Of a stretch of DNA of 64,000 bases, positions 44,701 to 51,358 are shown in pieces (the first letter of the stretch is position 1; every line of letters starts with the position of its first letter). Location: NCBI GenBank assembly GCA_016287075.1, contig JAEEVC010000016.1, forward strand, positions 1 through 64,000, written 5' to 3'. Source of the DNA: Bacteroidales bacterium. Lineage in GTDB: Bacteria; Bacteroidota; Bacteroidia; Bacteroidales; UBA932. Below the pieces are notes generated by a model, which saw only the letters and a list, made by a program, of their open reading frames with translations, made no database searches and was not told where the DNA came from. The translations under genes and the position numbers were made by a program.

Positions 44701-44838
44701 TTCGTCCAGAACACGCTGTCCCTCGGCGTCCGGGTGGCCTGGAACGGGGGTCCTGGCATGGCAGCGCTCCAGAAGATGATGCCGGGCACCAGCCCCTTCT
44801 ATTTCGGGCTGAATGTCCGTACCGACCTGGATTTTTGA
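41752..44838 (+). CDS. Secreted metalloprotease-like / beta-propeller / outer-membrane barrel protein, paralogue 1
   Basis: The product is 1028 aa with a signal peptide (1-20, LAQAQ). Three parts are visible. Residues about 21-300 form a gluzincin-like domain with HETRH at 129-133 (HExxH) and a candidate third ligand Glu-171 in MEGDAVVAETAL. Residues about 310-620 carry propeller-like repeats with YFNPAPSPDG, SRIRFLD and VYRFDGNG phrases of the PD40/TolB type. Residues about 650-1028 are rich in alternating aromatic beta strands, ending in YFGLNVRTDLDF, fitting an outer-membrane barrel with C-terminal Phe. A close paralogue of the same size lies at 47161. I do not recognise a named family for the whole; proteolysis is inferred from motif only. 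No promoter consensus is clear. Confidence 0.75.
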   Translation: MKRILSALLLSLVSLLAQAQLVSLGDDPAKMRWATRSTRDYRIIYPVWADSLARSYAVQLQRWYGPVSQTAGFSPNQQYCQPVPVILHACTGEANGAVVWAPRRMDLFSLPDAYGGLGPMPWEQALAIHETRHVAQHQFANDGWYKGFHYLFGELPAYLFGGFMPNAAIMEGDAVVAETALTASGRGRTADFLSYIRMSFDRGDFRDWYRWRYGSAKYYTPDYYKIGYMTVAGMRFLYDYEEFTADYLQRFRNPFRWNNLQTTVKRRTGESFDRAWRNIALVNRSIWQENDRARGPLIDPQPVLPSPRRFSSYRGTVPYKEGFLAIKGALDQSATLVYFLADGDEWALRPFAAGTSKLAVSGNRIYWSESVPSQRWSLAGTSRIRFLDPARPGKIFDLTTSSRYFNPAPSPDGTVLAAVQYPLYGGSALVLLSTEDGTVLDQAEAPAGVQFTEPAIVGETIYLSGISEEGTALYSYPLSEGRIAGPRTVCLPPQPVKIQHLRADGDGVLFICDRTTVNEVYRFDGNGLVQLTATRYGVSSPVRTEDGLLVMALMEAGSLPSRIVTDQLRGEPVSYEDRMAYPVADKLSAQEQALGGALPEEAPEVTESKPYSKLGHLIHIHSWAPFWYNGGELASLQYQQSFGIALPGAMAVFQNHLGTASGTFGVSVGPDPLAGGWKPAAHVRFRYSGRLPVLEWGLDYGGRVAADYRLGEFTKDGADSTDFVRKAGDKPYFRTKVALSVPLNLSSGGWERQFEPRLAFGLSNDIVQDYPFQYTYDAETDSYRDGGPVSLPSLSETDSYFDLSLRYSAALPLAESHIFPRKGGGFLTGLLVPPGTAGSATVYGRAHAYLPGFGRSGAFRLVASGYYRKAQFSFYQDLPIDTNPRGFVNSQLPFLCSLLAPASVSVNLDYAQPLLFLDSSALCPYLYIRNFELIPFLDVTWLGVPEPLWQTVAGEGYVPRNRRPDPVILSAGVDINMCLPKFLFVQNTLSLGVRVAWNGGPGMAALQKMMPGTSPFYFGLNVRTDLDF

Positions 44839-44850
44839 CAGGAGAATCAC

Positions 44851-44858
44851 TAAATTTG
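44851..44858 (+). promoter_or_regulatory. -7 element TAAATTTG before the YeiH-type transporter
   Basis: Exact match 33 nt before the ATG at 44892. It suggests the transporter operon is transcribed separately from the preceding giant gene. Confidence 0.5.
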
Positions 44859-44891
44859 TCCAGTTAACGAAAACCGAAAACCTTCAAACGT

Positions 44892-46223
44892 ATGAGCAAA
44901 GTCTCTGATCTCTGGAAAAAGGAAGACTGGCTGGCCGTCTGGATCGGCGCCGTCGTCATCCTTGTCGCCTGCATCGCCGTCCTGACGGGCTGGTTCGACT
45001 TCTCGGCCCTGAAATTCTCCACCTGGACGGTCGGCGAGGATGCCCCGAAAGCCGTCGCCCTCGGCACCCAGCTGGGCGCCTGGGCCTTCTGGCGCAAGCT
45101 CCTGGTGACCGTCGGCGTCCTCGGCATCCTCTTCGCCGCCGGCATCAAGCTGCAGGGCGAGGATGTGAAGAAATACATCCCGGCCTTCCTGGGCCTTTTC
45201 GCCATCGCGGTCATTGTCCGCCTCATCAGCGCGGAATTCACCCTGAACCGCTACCTGGAATGGGCCTTCTGGGCCCTTCTGGTGGGTCTTTTGATCGCCA
45301 ATACGGTCGGCGTCCCGGCCTGGCTGAAGCCGGCCATCCGCACGGAATTCTACATCAAGACCGGCCTCGTGATCATGGGCTTCTCGGTCCTGTTCTCGAA
45401 CATCGCGAAATTCGGTCTCTACGGCCTCGGCATCGCCTGGATCGTGACCCCGGTCGTGATCATCTTCATGTGGTGGTTCGGCACGAAAGTCCTGAAAATG
45501 ACCAACAAACCGCTGGTGATAACCCTCGCTTCCGCGACGAGCGTCTGCGGCACCTCCGCCGCCATCGCGACCGGCGCCGCCTCCGGGGCGAAAAAGGACG
45601 ATCTCTCGATCGCCGTCTCCATCTCCATCATCTTCACCATCCTGATGATGGTCTTCGAGCCGATGCTCATCCGGGCCTGCGGCATGAGCGCGCTCATGGG
45701 CGGCTCCCTGATCGGCGGCACGGTCGATTCCACCGGCGCCGTCGTCGTGGCCGGCACGGCCCTCGGACCGGAAGCGCAGACCGCCGCGGTGCTCGTGAAG
45801 TCCATCCAGAACATCCTGATCGGCTTCATCGCCTTCTTCGTGGCCCTCTTCTTCGCGACCCGCGTCGACCGGACCGGCACCGCGAAAGTCGGCGCCTCCG
45901 AGATCTGGGTCCGCTTCCCGAAATTCATCATCGGCTTCTTCGCGGCCTCGCTCATCGCCTCGTTCCTGATCCAGCCGGTCTTCGGCGGCGACAGCGTAAA
46001 GGCCATCAACGGGGTGCTCGACCAGTACAAGAACTGGGCGTTCGTCCTGGCGTTCACCTCCATCGGCCTGGATACCAATTTCCGGGAGATCGGCAGGCAG
46101 ATGCAGGGCGGCAAGGTGCTCTGGCTCTACATCGTCGGCCAGGTGTTCAACATCCTCCTGACCCTGTTCGCCGTCTGGTTCCTGCTGTCCGGTAAGTTCT
46201 TCCCGATCCCGACGCTCAGCTAA
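44892..46223 (+). CDS. YeiH/UPF0324 family putative sulfate exporter
   Basis: An inner-membrane protein of 443 aa with about ten or more hydrophobic segments. The family motif ATSVCGTSAAIATGA is near residue 212, with LIGGTVDSTGAVVVAG and FTSIGLDTN later; these match the UPF0324 (YeiH) transporters, commonly annotated as sulfate/sulfonate exporters. Compared with YeiH, the N-terminus has an additional segment (WKKEDWLAVWIGAVVIL) as in Bacteroidetes members. The substrate is not proven for the family here. It heads a tight run: the next gene is 1 bp away. Confidence 0.88.
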   Translation: MSKVSDLWKKEDWLAVWIGAVVILVACIAVLTGWFDFSALKFSTWTVGEDAPKAVALGTQLGAWAFWRKLLVTVGVLGILFAAGIKLQGEDVKKYIPAFLGLFAIAVIVRLISAEFTLNRYLEWAFWALLVGLLIANTVGVPAWLKPAIRTEFYIKTGLVIMGFSVLFSNIAKFGLYGLGIAWIVTPVVIIFMWWFGTKVLKMTNKPLVITLASATSVCGTSAAIATGAASGAKKDDLSIAVSISIIFTILMMVFEPMLIRACGMSALMGGSLIGGTVDSTGAVVVAGTALGPEAQTAAVLVKSIQNILIGFIAFFVALFFATRVDRTGTAKVGASEIWVRFPKFIIGFFAASLIASFLIQPVFGGDSVKAINGVLDQYKNWAFVLAFTSIGLDTNFREIGRQMQGGKVLWLYIVGQVFNILLTLFAVWFLLSGKFFPIPTLS

Positions 46224-46224
46224 G

Positions 46225-46527
46225 ATGGCGGCGCGGCGCAACAGCATGAAGGTCGTGACGGTCCTTGTGGCCGTCGTCACCGTCGTGCTCGCCCTCTATA
46301 TCATGGTGCACGGCCTCGGGCTCTCGCAGGAGCTGGATTTCGGGGCAGGCGCCTATTATTACGCGGACATTCCCGGTTTCGAGCGGATCTTCCGGGACGA
46401 CGCCTATTCGACGACGGTCCCCCTGTGGGTCCATATCGTCCTGTTCCTCGGCTGGGGCTGGCTGATGTACCGCCTCTGGTGCCGGATCGAACAGGGCGGC
46501 AAGGAAAAACGGCACCATGACGACTGA
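46225..46527 (+). CDS. Small two-helix membrane protein, unknown function
   Basis: The product is 100 aa. Transmembrane segments lie at about 8-29 (VVTVLVAVVTVVLALYIMVHG) and about 66-84 (PLWVHIVLFLGWGWLMYRLW), with a roughly 35-residue loop containing FGAGAYYYADIPGFERIF and a charged C-terminal tail ending HHDD. I do not recognise a named family. Its position 1 bp after the transporter and 11-nt overlap with the CpXC gene suggest it works with them, perhaps as a transporter accessory subunit. Confidence 0.7.
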   Translation: MAARRNSMKVVTVLVAVVTVVLALYIMVHGLGLSQELDFGAGAYYYADIPGFERIFRDDAYSTTVPLWVHIVLFLGWGWLMYRLWCRIEQGGKEKRHHDD

Positions 46528-47158
46528 ACAGCAGGTAACATGCTCCCGTTGCGGCGGGAGCCACACCATCACGGCCTATCCGGGCATCAACGTCGCCCGC
46601 GAGCCCGACTTGAAGGCCCGGGTCCGCGACGGCTCCCTCTTTGTCTGGGAATGCCCCCGCTGCGGCGCCCGGAACCTGGTCCACGGCCAGACGCTCTATC
46701 ATGATCCGGACGCCCGGATGATGGTCTGGCTACTGCCGGAGGGGGCGCTTGACGAGGCGCAGGTCCGCGCGGTCGAAGCCCAGCTCGGCGACCTCGACGG
46801 CTACACCCTCCGCCGCGTCCCCGATGCCGGCGGCCTCATCGAAAAGGTCAACCTCCAGGAACTCGGCCTGGACGATGTCGTCATGGAACTCTGCAAGTAT
46901 GTCACCCGGCTGGAACTCGCTGACAGCGAGAAGAATCCGGCTCTTATTGACGTTCCTTTCCGCTTCTATCGGATGGACGGTCCGGACGGACGGATTACCT
47001 TTTCCTACCCCCTGGAGGGGCGGATGTTCCTCGCCGAAACGCCTTTCCGCACGTACGAAGACTGCCGGGGCATCATCCAGCGGAATCCCGCCATGCAACC
47101 CCCCGCCGGCCGTTTTTCCGTCGTCGATCCGGCCTGGATCGGCCGCTTCTTCCGCTAG
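46517..47158 (+). CDS. CpXC domain protein
   Basis: This 213-aa cytoplasmic protein begins with a zinc-ribbon-like CpXC domain: TCSRCGGSH at the N-terminus and WECPRCGARN near residue 44, giving two CxxC pairs. The remainder is mixed alpha/beta without recognisable catalytic motifs. CpXC proteins are widespread but uncharacterised. It is embedded in the operon from the YeiH-type transporter to paralogue 2 of the protease-barrel protein (11-nt overlap before, 2 bp after). Confidence 0.82.
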   Translation: MTTEQQVTCSRCGGSHTITAYPGINVAREPDLKARVRDGSLFVWECPRCGARNLVHGQTLYHDPDARMMVWLLPEGALDEAQVRAVEAQLGDLDGYTLRRVPDAGGLIEKVNLQELGLDDVVMELCKYVTRLELADSEKNPALIDVPFRFYRMDGPDGRITFSYPLEGRMFLAETPFRTYEDCRGIIQRNPAMQPPAGRFSVVDPAWIGRFFR

Positions 47159-47160
47159 AT

Positions 47161-50100
47161 ATGAGACCGAAACGCCTGATCCTGCTGCTGATGGCCGGGT
47201 TCCTCGCCGGGACCCAGGCCTCCGCGCAGTTCATGCTTTTCGGAGAGGACCCGGCCCGGATCCGCTGGCGCCAGGCGGAGTCAAAGGGATACCGGCTGAT
47301 CTACCCCGAGGGGGCGGATTCGCTCGCACGGACCTATCTCGGCCTGCTGGAACAGTACCGGCCGGTGGTCGGGGCGAGCCTGGGAATGATGCCGGGCCAA
47401 TACCAGCGGCGGCCGCTTCCCGTCCTGCTCCATGCCTACTATCCCTATGCCAACGGCTCCGTGGGCTGGGCGCCGCGCCGGATGGACCTGTACACGGTAC
47501 AGGAGCCGTACGACGCCGACCCGACGCCGTGGCCGCTGCAACTGGCGGTCCATGAATCGCGGCATGTCTCCCAGATGCAGTTCGGCTACCGGAAACCGCT
47601 GGGTTTCGGGAAGTACATCGCGGGGGAGATGTGGCACGGCCTGTTGGTGGGGCTGTACATGGATATGCCTGTGTTTGAGGGAGATGCCGTTGTCGCGGAG
47701 ACGGCGCTGACCGCTTCCGGGAGGGTGCGCACCGCGGATTTCCTCAATTATTACCAGGTCGCCTTCGACGCCGGAGACTGGCGGAACTGGTACCAGTGGC
47801 GCTACGGCTCCTTCAAACGGAAGGCACCGAATTACTACACGACCGGGTTCATGGCTTTCGGCGGGATGCGGGCCTTCTATGACCGTCCTTCTTTCTCCAG
47901 GGACTATTACGACGACATCCTGCGCCGCCCGATCCCGTACCGGAACCTGCAGCGTTCCATGGAACGGGTCTCCGGGGAATCCTTTTCCCGGACCTGGCGG
48001 CATATCCAGGAGGAATTCCACGCTGTCTGGACAAAGGAAGCGGAAACCCGCGCGCCTTTCCTTCCGGCGGCCCAGCTCACGGAAACGCCTGAGTTTGAGA
48101 CGAATTACGAAGGCCTCGCCGTGCTGGACGGCGCCTTATATGCGCTCAAGCGCGGCAAGGTCCAGGCCCGGCGGCTGGTCCGTTTCGATCCGGACGGTGC
48201 CACCCCGGGATGGAAGGAAACGGACTGCGGCCCGTTCGCCGGCCATACCAGCGTCCTCCAGGCCGATCCGGTGCGGCACCGGCTCTATTGGTCGGAAACG
48301 GTGGATGACAAGCGCTGGAGCCTGGCCGGGACCTCGCGGATCCGCTGGATGGGCACGGACGGGGTGCGGCACGACCTGACAGCCCGGAGCCGCTATTACA
48401 ACCCGGCCCCGTCGCCGGACGGAGCACTTGTCGCCGCGGTGGAGTACCCCTATGAAGGCGGCACGCCGCTGGTCCTTCTCGATGCCGGGGACGGGAGCGT
48501 CCGGACCCGTTATCCCGCGCCTTCCGGCGTGCAGCTGACAGATCCGGCCTGGCTGGACGGGACGCTGTACGCACTGGGAATCGCGGAGGGCGGATTCGGC
48601 CTCTGGAGGCATTCAGAGGCCGGTTGGGAGGAATGTCTCCGGCCCACCATCCAGAAGATGCGGCAGCTGGAGGCCCGCGACGGGCGGCTGACCTACATCT
48701 CCGACCGGAATGGCGTGAATGAATACTATGCCTATGATCCCGCGAGCGGAAAGGCCGAGCAGCTGACCAGCACCCGCTACGGCGGGAAGGACTATGCCTT
48801 TGCCGGCGACGGGTTGTTCTTCACGGCGCTGTCGCAAAACGGGCAGGCCGTTTTCCGGGCGGAGGCCGGCGACCTGCATCCCCTTTCCGTCGATCCGCTG
48901 CAGGTCCATGCATGGGAAGTCGCGGACACGCTTTCATCCCAGGAACGCGCCTTCACGGAGCCCCTCCCCCCCGCGGCGCCCTCCGGCGAATTCGTCTCCA
49001 GGCCCTACCGCAAGGCGCTGCACCTGCTGCATTTCCACTCCTGGCTCCCGGTCTATTTCAATTACGACGCGGTGGGGTCGATGAGTTTCGACCTGACCTA
49101 CAACACGGCCTCGCCCGGCGCGACCGGCTTCTTCCAGAATGACCTGGGAACGGCGACGGGCTTTGTCGGCTATTCCGCCCACAAGGATCCGTATGCCTCC
49201 GGACACTGGCGCCATTCGCTGCACGGAAAGTTCACATACTCAGGACTTTATCCTGTCTTTGAGGCATCGTGGAGTTTCAACGACCGGGCGGCCGTCCGGG
49301 ACGTCCGGCGGACGGAACGCTCGACGGGGGAGACCATGACCCTCGGCTTCCTCTCGGAAACCCTTCCGGCCTTTTCCGGCAGTCTCCGGACCTATGTCCC
49401 CCTGACCTTCAACAAAGGCGGTATCCTGCGCGGATTCATCCCGCAGCTGCGGTGGACCTTCGGGAACGACGTCTTCTACACCGGAAACTTCACGATAGAC
49501 GGCACCCGTTTCTTCGGCGCTTCCCGGCCGTCCACCTTCGTCGGGCACACCCCCGGGAAGAATGTCCTTTTCCAGACCCTGACCGCCTCCGTCCGGGGTT
49601 ATTCGATGCTCCCGACGGCCTCCAGCCAGGTCTATCCCCGTTTCGGCATCGGCGCCGAAGCCGGTTTTCATGTCCGGCTCGCGCTGTCCCACCTGTATTC
49701 CCCTAGCCTCTACGGCTACCTCTACGGCTACCTTCCCGGTTTCCGTCCTGAACAGGGCCTCCGCCTCTCGGCCATCGCCCGGCAGGTGCTCGAACCTGCT
49801 GCGGAAATCCCTTATCTGTCGGTCGTTACCTATCCTCGCGGCTATACGGCCGCCGCCGCGTCACGCGCGTTCGGCAATGCCGCTTTCGATGCCAAAATCA
49901 CGGCGGATTACGCCATCCCCCTCTATTTCGGCGACATCTCCGTCCTCTCCCCGGCCGTCTATATCCGGAATTTCCTCCTGATCCCCCATGTGGACTTCAC
50001 CCTCTTCCGGGGAAGGACCCGCCTGGACGGGACCTCTTCTCCGGCGGACCCGGTCGCGCCGTCGGGAACGCTCTTCTCCGCAGGTTTCGACCTGACCGTC

Positions 50101-50235
50101 GAGACCGGGAACATCCTCTGGGTCCCCTTCGACGGATCCTTCGGCGTGACCGTCGACGTCCTTGCAGGGAACGCCTATCCCCTTACGGGCGCCAAACGCC
50201 TCTATTTCGGCGCCCTTTTCAGTGTGGACATTTAG
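47161..50235 (+). CDS. Secreted metalloprotease-like / beta-propeller / outer-membrane barrel protein, paralogue 2
   Basis: The product is 1024 aa and collinear with the protein at 41752: signal peptide 1-23 (ASAQ), HESRH at 131-135, FEGDAVVAETALTASGR for the third ligand, the shared block WAPRRMDLY, propeller phrases RSRYYNPAPSPDG and SLAGTSRIRW, and a C-terminal barrel ending YFGALFSVDI. Identity is highest around the HExxH and propeller cores and low in the barrel, which suggests the same machinery with different surface or cargo. It is the last gene of the transporter operon, whereas paralogue 1 has its own unit just upstream. Peptidase activity and barrel topology are inferred. Confidence 0.75.
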   Translation: MRPKRLILLLMAGFLAGTQASAQFMLFGEDPARIRWRQAESKGYRLIYPEGADSLARTYLGLLEQYRPVVGASLGMMPGQYQRRPLPVLLHAYYPYANGSVGWAPRRMDLYTVQEPYDADPTPWPLQLAVHESRHVSQMQFGYRKPLGFGKYIAGEMWHGLLVGLYMDMPVFEGDAVVAETALTASGRVRTADFLNYYQVAFDAGDWRNWYQWRYGSFKRKAPNYYTTGFMAFGGMRAFYDRPSFSRDYYDDILRRPIPYRNLQRSMERVSGESFSRTWRHIQEEFHAVWTKEAETRAPFLPAAQLTETPEFETNYEGLAVLDGALYALKRGKVQARRLVRFDPDGATPGWKETDCGPFAGHTSVLQADPVRHRLYWSETVDDKRWSLAGTSRIRWMGTDGVRHDLTARSRYYNPAPSPDGALVAAVEYPYEGGTPLVLLDAGDGSVRTRYPAPSGVQLTDPAWLDGTLYALGIAEGGFGLWRHSEAGWEECLRPTIQKMRQLEARDGRLTYISDRNGVNEYYAYDPASGKAEQLTSTRYGGKDYAFAGDGLFFTALSQNGQAVFRAEAGDLHPLSVDPLQVHAWEVADTLSSQERAFTEPLPPAAPSGEFVSRPYRKALHLLHFHSWLPVYFNYDAVGSMSFDLTYNTASPGATGFFQNDLGTATGFVGYSAHKDPYASGHWRHSLHGKFTYSGLYPVFEASWSFNDRAAVRDVRRTERSTGETMTLGFLSETLPAFSGSLRTYVPLTFNKGGILRGFIPQLRWTFGNDVFYTGNFTIDGTRFFGASRPSTFVGHTPGKNVLFQTLTASVRGYSMLPTASSQVYPRFGIGAEAGFHVRLALSHLYSPSLYGYLYGYLPGFRPEQGLRLSAIARQVLEPAAEIPYLSVVTYPRGYTAAAASRAFGNAAFDAKITADYAIPLYFGDISVLSPAVYIRNFLLIPHVDFTLFRGRTRLDGTSSPADPVAPSGTLFSAGFDLTVETGNILWVPFDGSFGVTVDVLAGNAYPLTGAKRLYFGALFSVDI

Positions 50236-50249
50236 GAATTGTAGGAATT

Positions 50250-50342
50250 GTGAAATAATAACCTGCATCACCGGTGGCATTTACCCGGATAGGGCTGCGA
50301 AGCAGCAGACACCGGTAATGCAGGTTATTATTTCTGTTTCAC
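50250..50342. repeat. Dispersed palindromic element, family 2, copy B
   Basis: The arms GTGAAA...AATAATAACCTGCAT and ATGCAGGTTATTATT...TTTCAC surround ACCGGTG...CACCGGT and an inner GGGCTGC-gaa-GCAGC hairpin. It differs from copy A (10199-10303) at only a few positions over the central 70 bp. It lies 14 bp after the stop of paralogue 2, followed directly by a 12-bp tandem repeat. Confidence 0.85.
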
Positions 50343-50405
50343 GTTCTGTTTCACGTTCTGTTTCACGTTCTGTTTCGCTTTCTGTTTCACTTCCTGTTTC
50401 ACTTC
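50334..50405. repeat. Six-copy 12-bp tandem repeat (CTGTTTCACGTT)
   Basis: Six consecutive 12-mers: the first three are identical and the last three diverge at 2-3 positions. The first unit overlaps the tail of palindromic copy B, from which the array appears to have expanded. Further on, AGTTCCGC is repeated three times (about 50432-50455). The rest of the 319-bp gap to the next gene holds only the promoter below. Confidence 0.9.
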
Positions 50406-50506
50406 GTCTCCGGGCGAAGATAACGGGCCACAGTTCCGCAGTTCCGCAGTTCCGCCGGATGACCGGAATTACCAGATTTGCCTGGATTGCCGGTTGACGG
50501 AGGGAA

Positions 50507-50536
50507 TTGGGAATCCGGGAGAAAAACGTATCTTTG
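50507..50536 (+). promoter_or_regulatory. Full Bacteroidetes-type promoter before the BACON lipoprotein operon
   Basis: TTG (50507-50509), 19-nt spacer, and TATCTTTG (50529-50536). It is 18 nt from the ATG at 50555. The same TTGGGAATCC phrase recurs before the antitoxin gene. Confidence 0.6.
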
Positions 50537-50554
50537 CAGGAAAGAGAAAATGAA

Positions 50555-51346
50555 ATGAACCACCGAAACTTACTGCATGCGGCGGCGCTGTTTTCCCTGG
50601 CTCTCTTGCTGTGTGCCTGTCCGCAGGTCGAGCCGGTCACTCCCGACGGCCCGGACGGCCCGGAGAACCCCGACACGCCGGAAAACCCGGACACCCCGGC
50701 CGGGGAGTATTTCCGGCTGAAGCAATACAACTACGATACCGGGCGCCACGATCTCGATCCGCCGGAGCTGATCGTCTTCGGCCCCCAGGGAGACGATTTC
50801 GCGGCGATGATGGTCGAAACCAACATCGACGACTGGACCGTCACCAGCACGGAGTCCTGGTGCAAGGCCGAACGATACAGCGGCATGCTGTCCATCATGG
50901 CGGAGCAGTACGGAACCGGGAACCAGCAGTTGTATCCGCGTTCCTGCGAAGTCCGGATCAAGGCGGGGAAGGTGTACGACGGCGTCATCACCGTGGCCCA
51001 GGAGAGCAGCAAGTATCCGCTGATCTACACGCCGGGCAACCGGAGCGAATACAGCCTGCCGTCCTCCGGCGCCCCGCTGGACATCTATATCATTGCGACG
51101 GCCTATGACTGGCAGATCCGGAATCCGCACGACTGGATCAAGGCGGAGAAGATCAACCGTACGACGCTGCGGGTCAGCGCGATACCCGGTGAAACGCAGC
51201 AGAAACGCTCCGGGGAGATCATCCTGTTCTCGGTGGCGGATGCCGAGCCGAAGCCGCTCCGGTACTGCTCGATCACGCTCACGGAGGGCGATCCCGACCT
51301 GACGGGAGAGGGATATGGATATGGAAACAACCTTGGTTGGGATTAA
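50555..51346 (+). CDS. BACON-domain lipoprotein
   Basis: The product is 263 aa. The lipobox LLCAC predicts lipidation at Cys-22. It is followed by a Pro/Asp/Glu-rich linker with PENPDTP repeated twice. Two BACON-like beta domains follow: one with IDDWTVTSTESWCKAE and one with YDWQIRNPHDWIKAE, each ending in a DGVITVAQ- or GEIILFS-type strand. BACON domains occur in Bacteroidetes surface proteins and may bind carbohydrate or mucin. The gene starts an operon with the fimbrillin-like and thioredoxin-like lipoprotein genes. The ATG at 50555 is chosen by the signal peptide. Confidence 0.82.
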   Translation: MNHRNLLHAAALFSLALLLCACPQVEPVTPDGPDGPENPDTPENPDTPAGEYFRLKQYNYDTGRHDLDPPELIVFGPQGDDFAAMMVETNIDDWTVTSTESWCKAERYSGMLSIMAEQYGTGNQQLYPRSCEVRIKAGKVYDGVITVAQESSKYPLIYTPGNRSEYSLPSSGAPLDIYIIATAYDWQIRNPHDWIKAEKINRTTLRVSAIPGETQQKRSGEIILFSVADAEPKPLRYCSITLTEGDPDLTGEGYGYGNNLGWD

Positions 51347-51352
51347 AGGAGG
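51347..51352 (+). promoter_or_regulatory. Strong Shine-Dalgarno sequence AGGAGG
   Basis: AGGAGG lies 6 nt before the ATG at 51359. Such a perfect site is unusual for Bacteroidetes genes and is the only one this clear that I noticed in the window. Confidence 0.55.
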
Positions 51353-51358
51353 AAGGCC

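Noticed and set aside
50334..50405. Tandem TGTTTCACGT units as parS sites
   Set aside because: Only left half-sites are present; no unit has the GTGAAACA partner.
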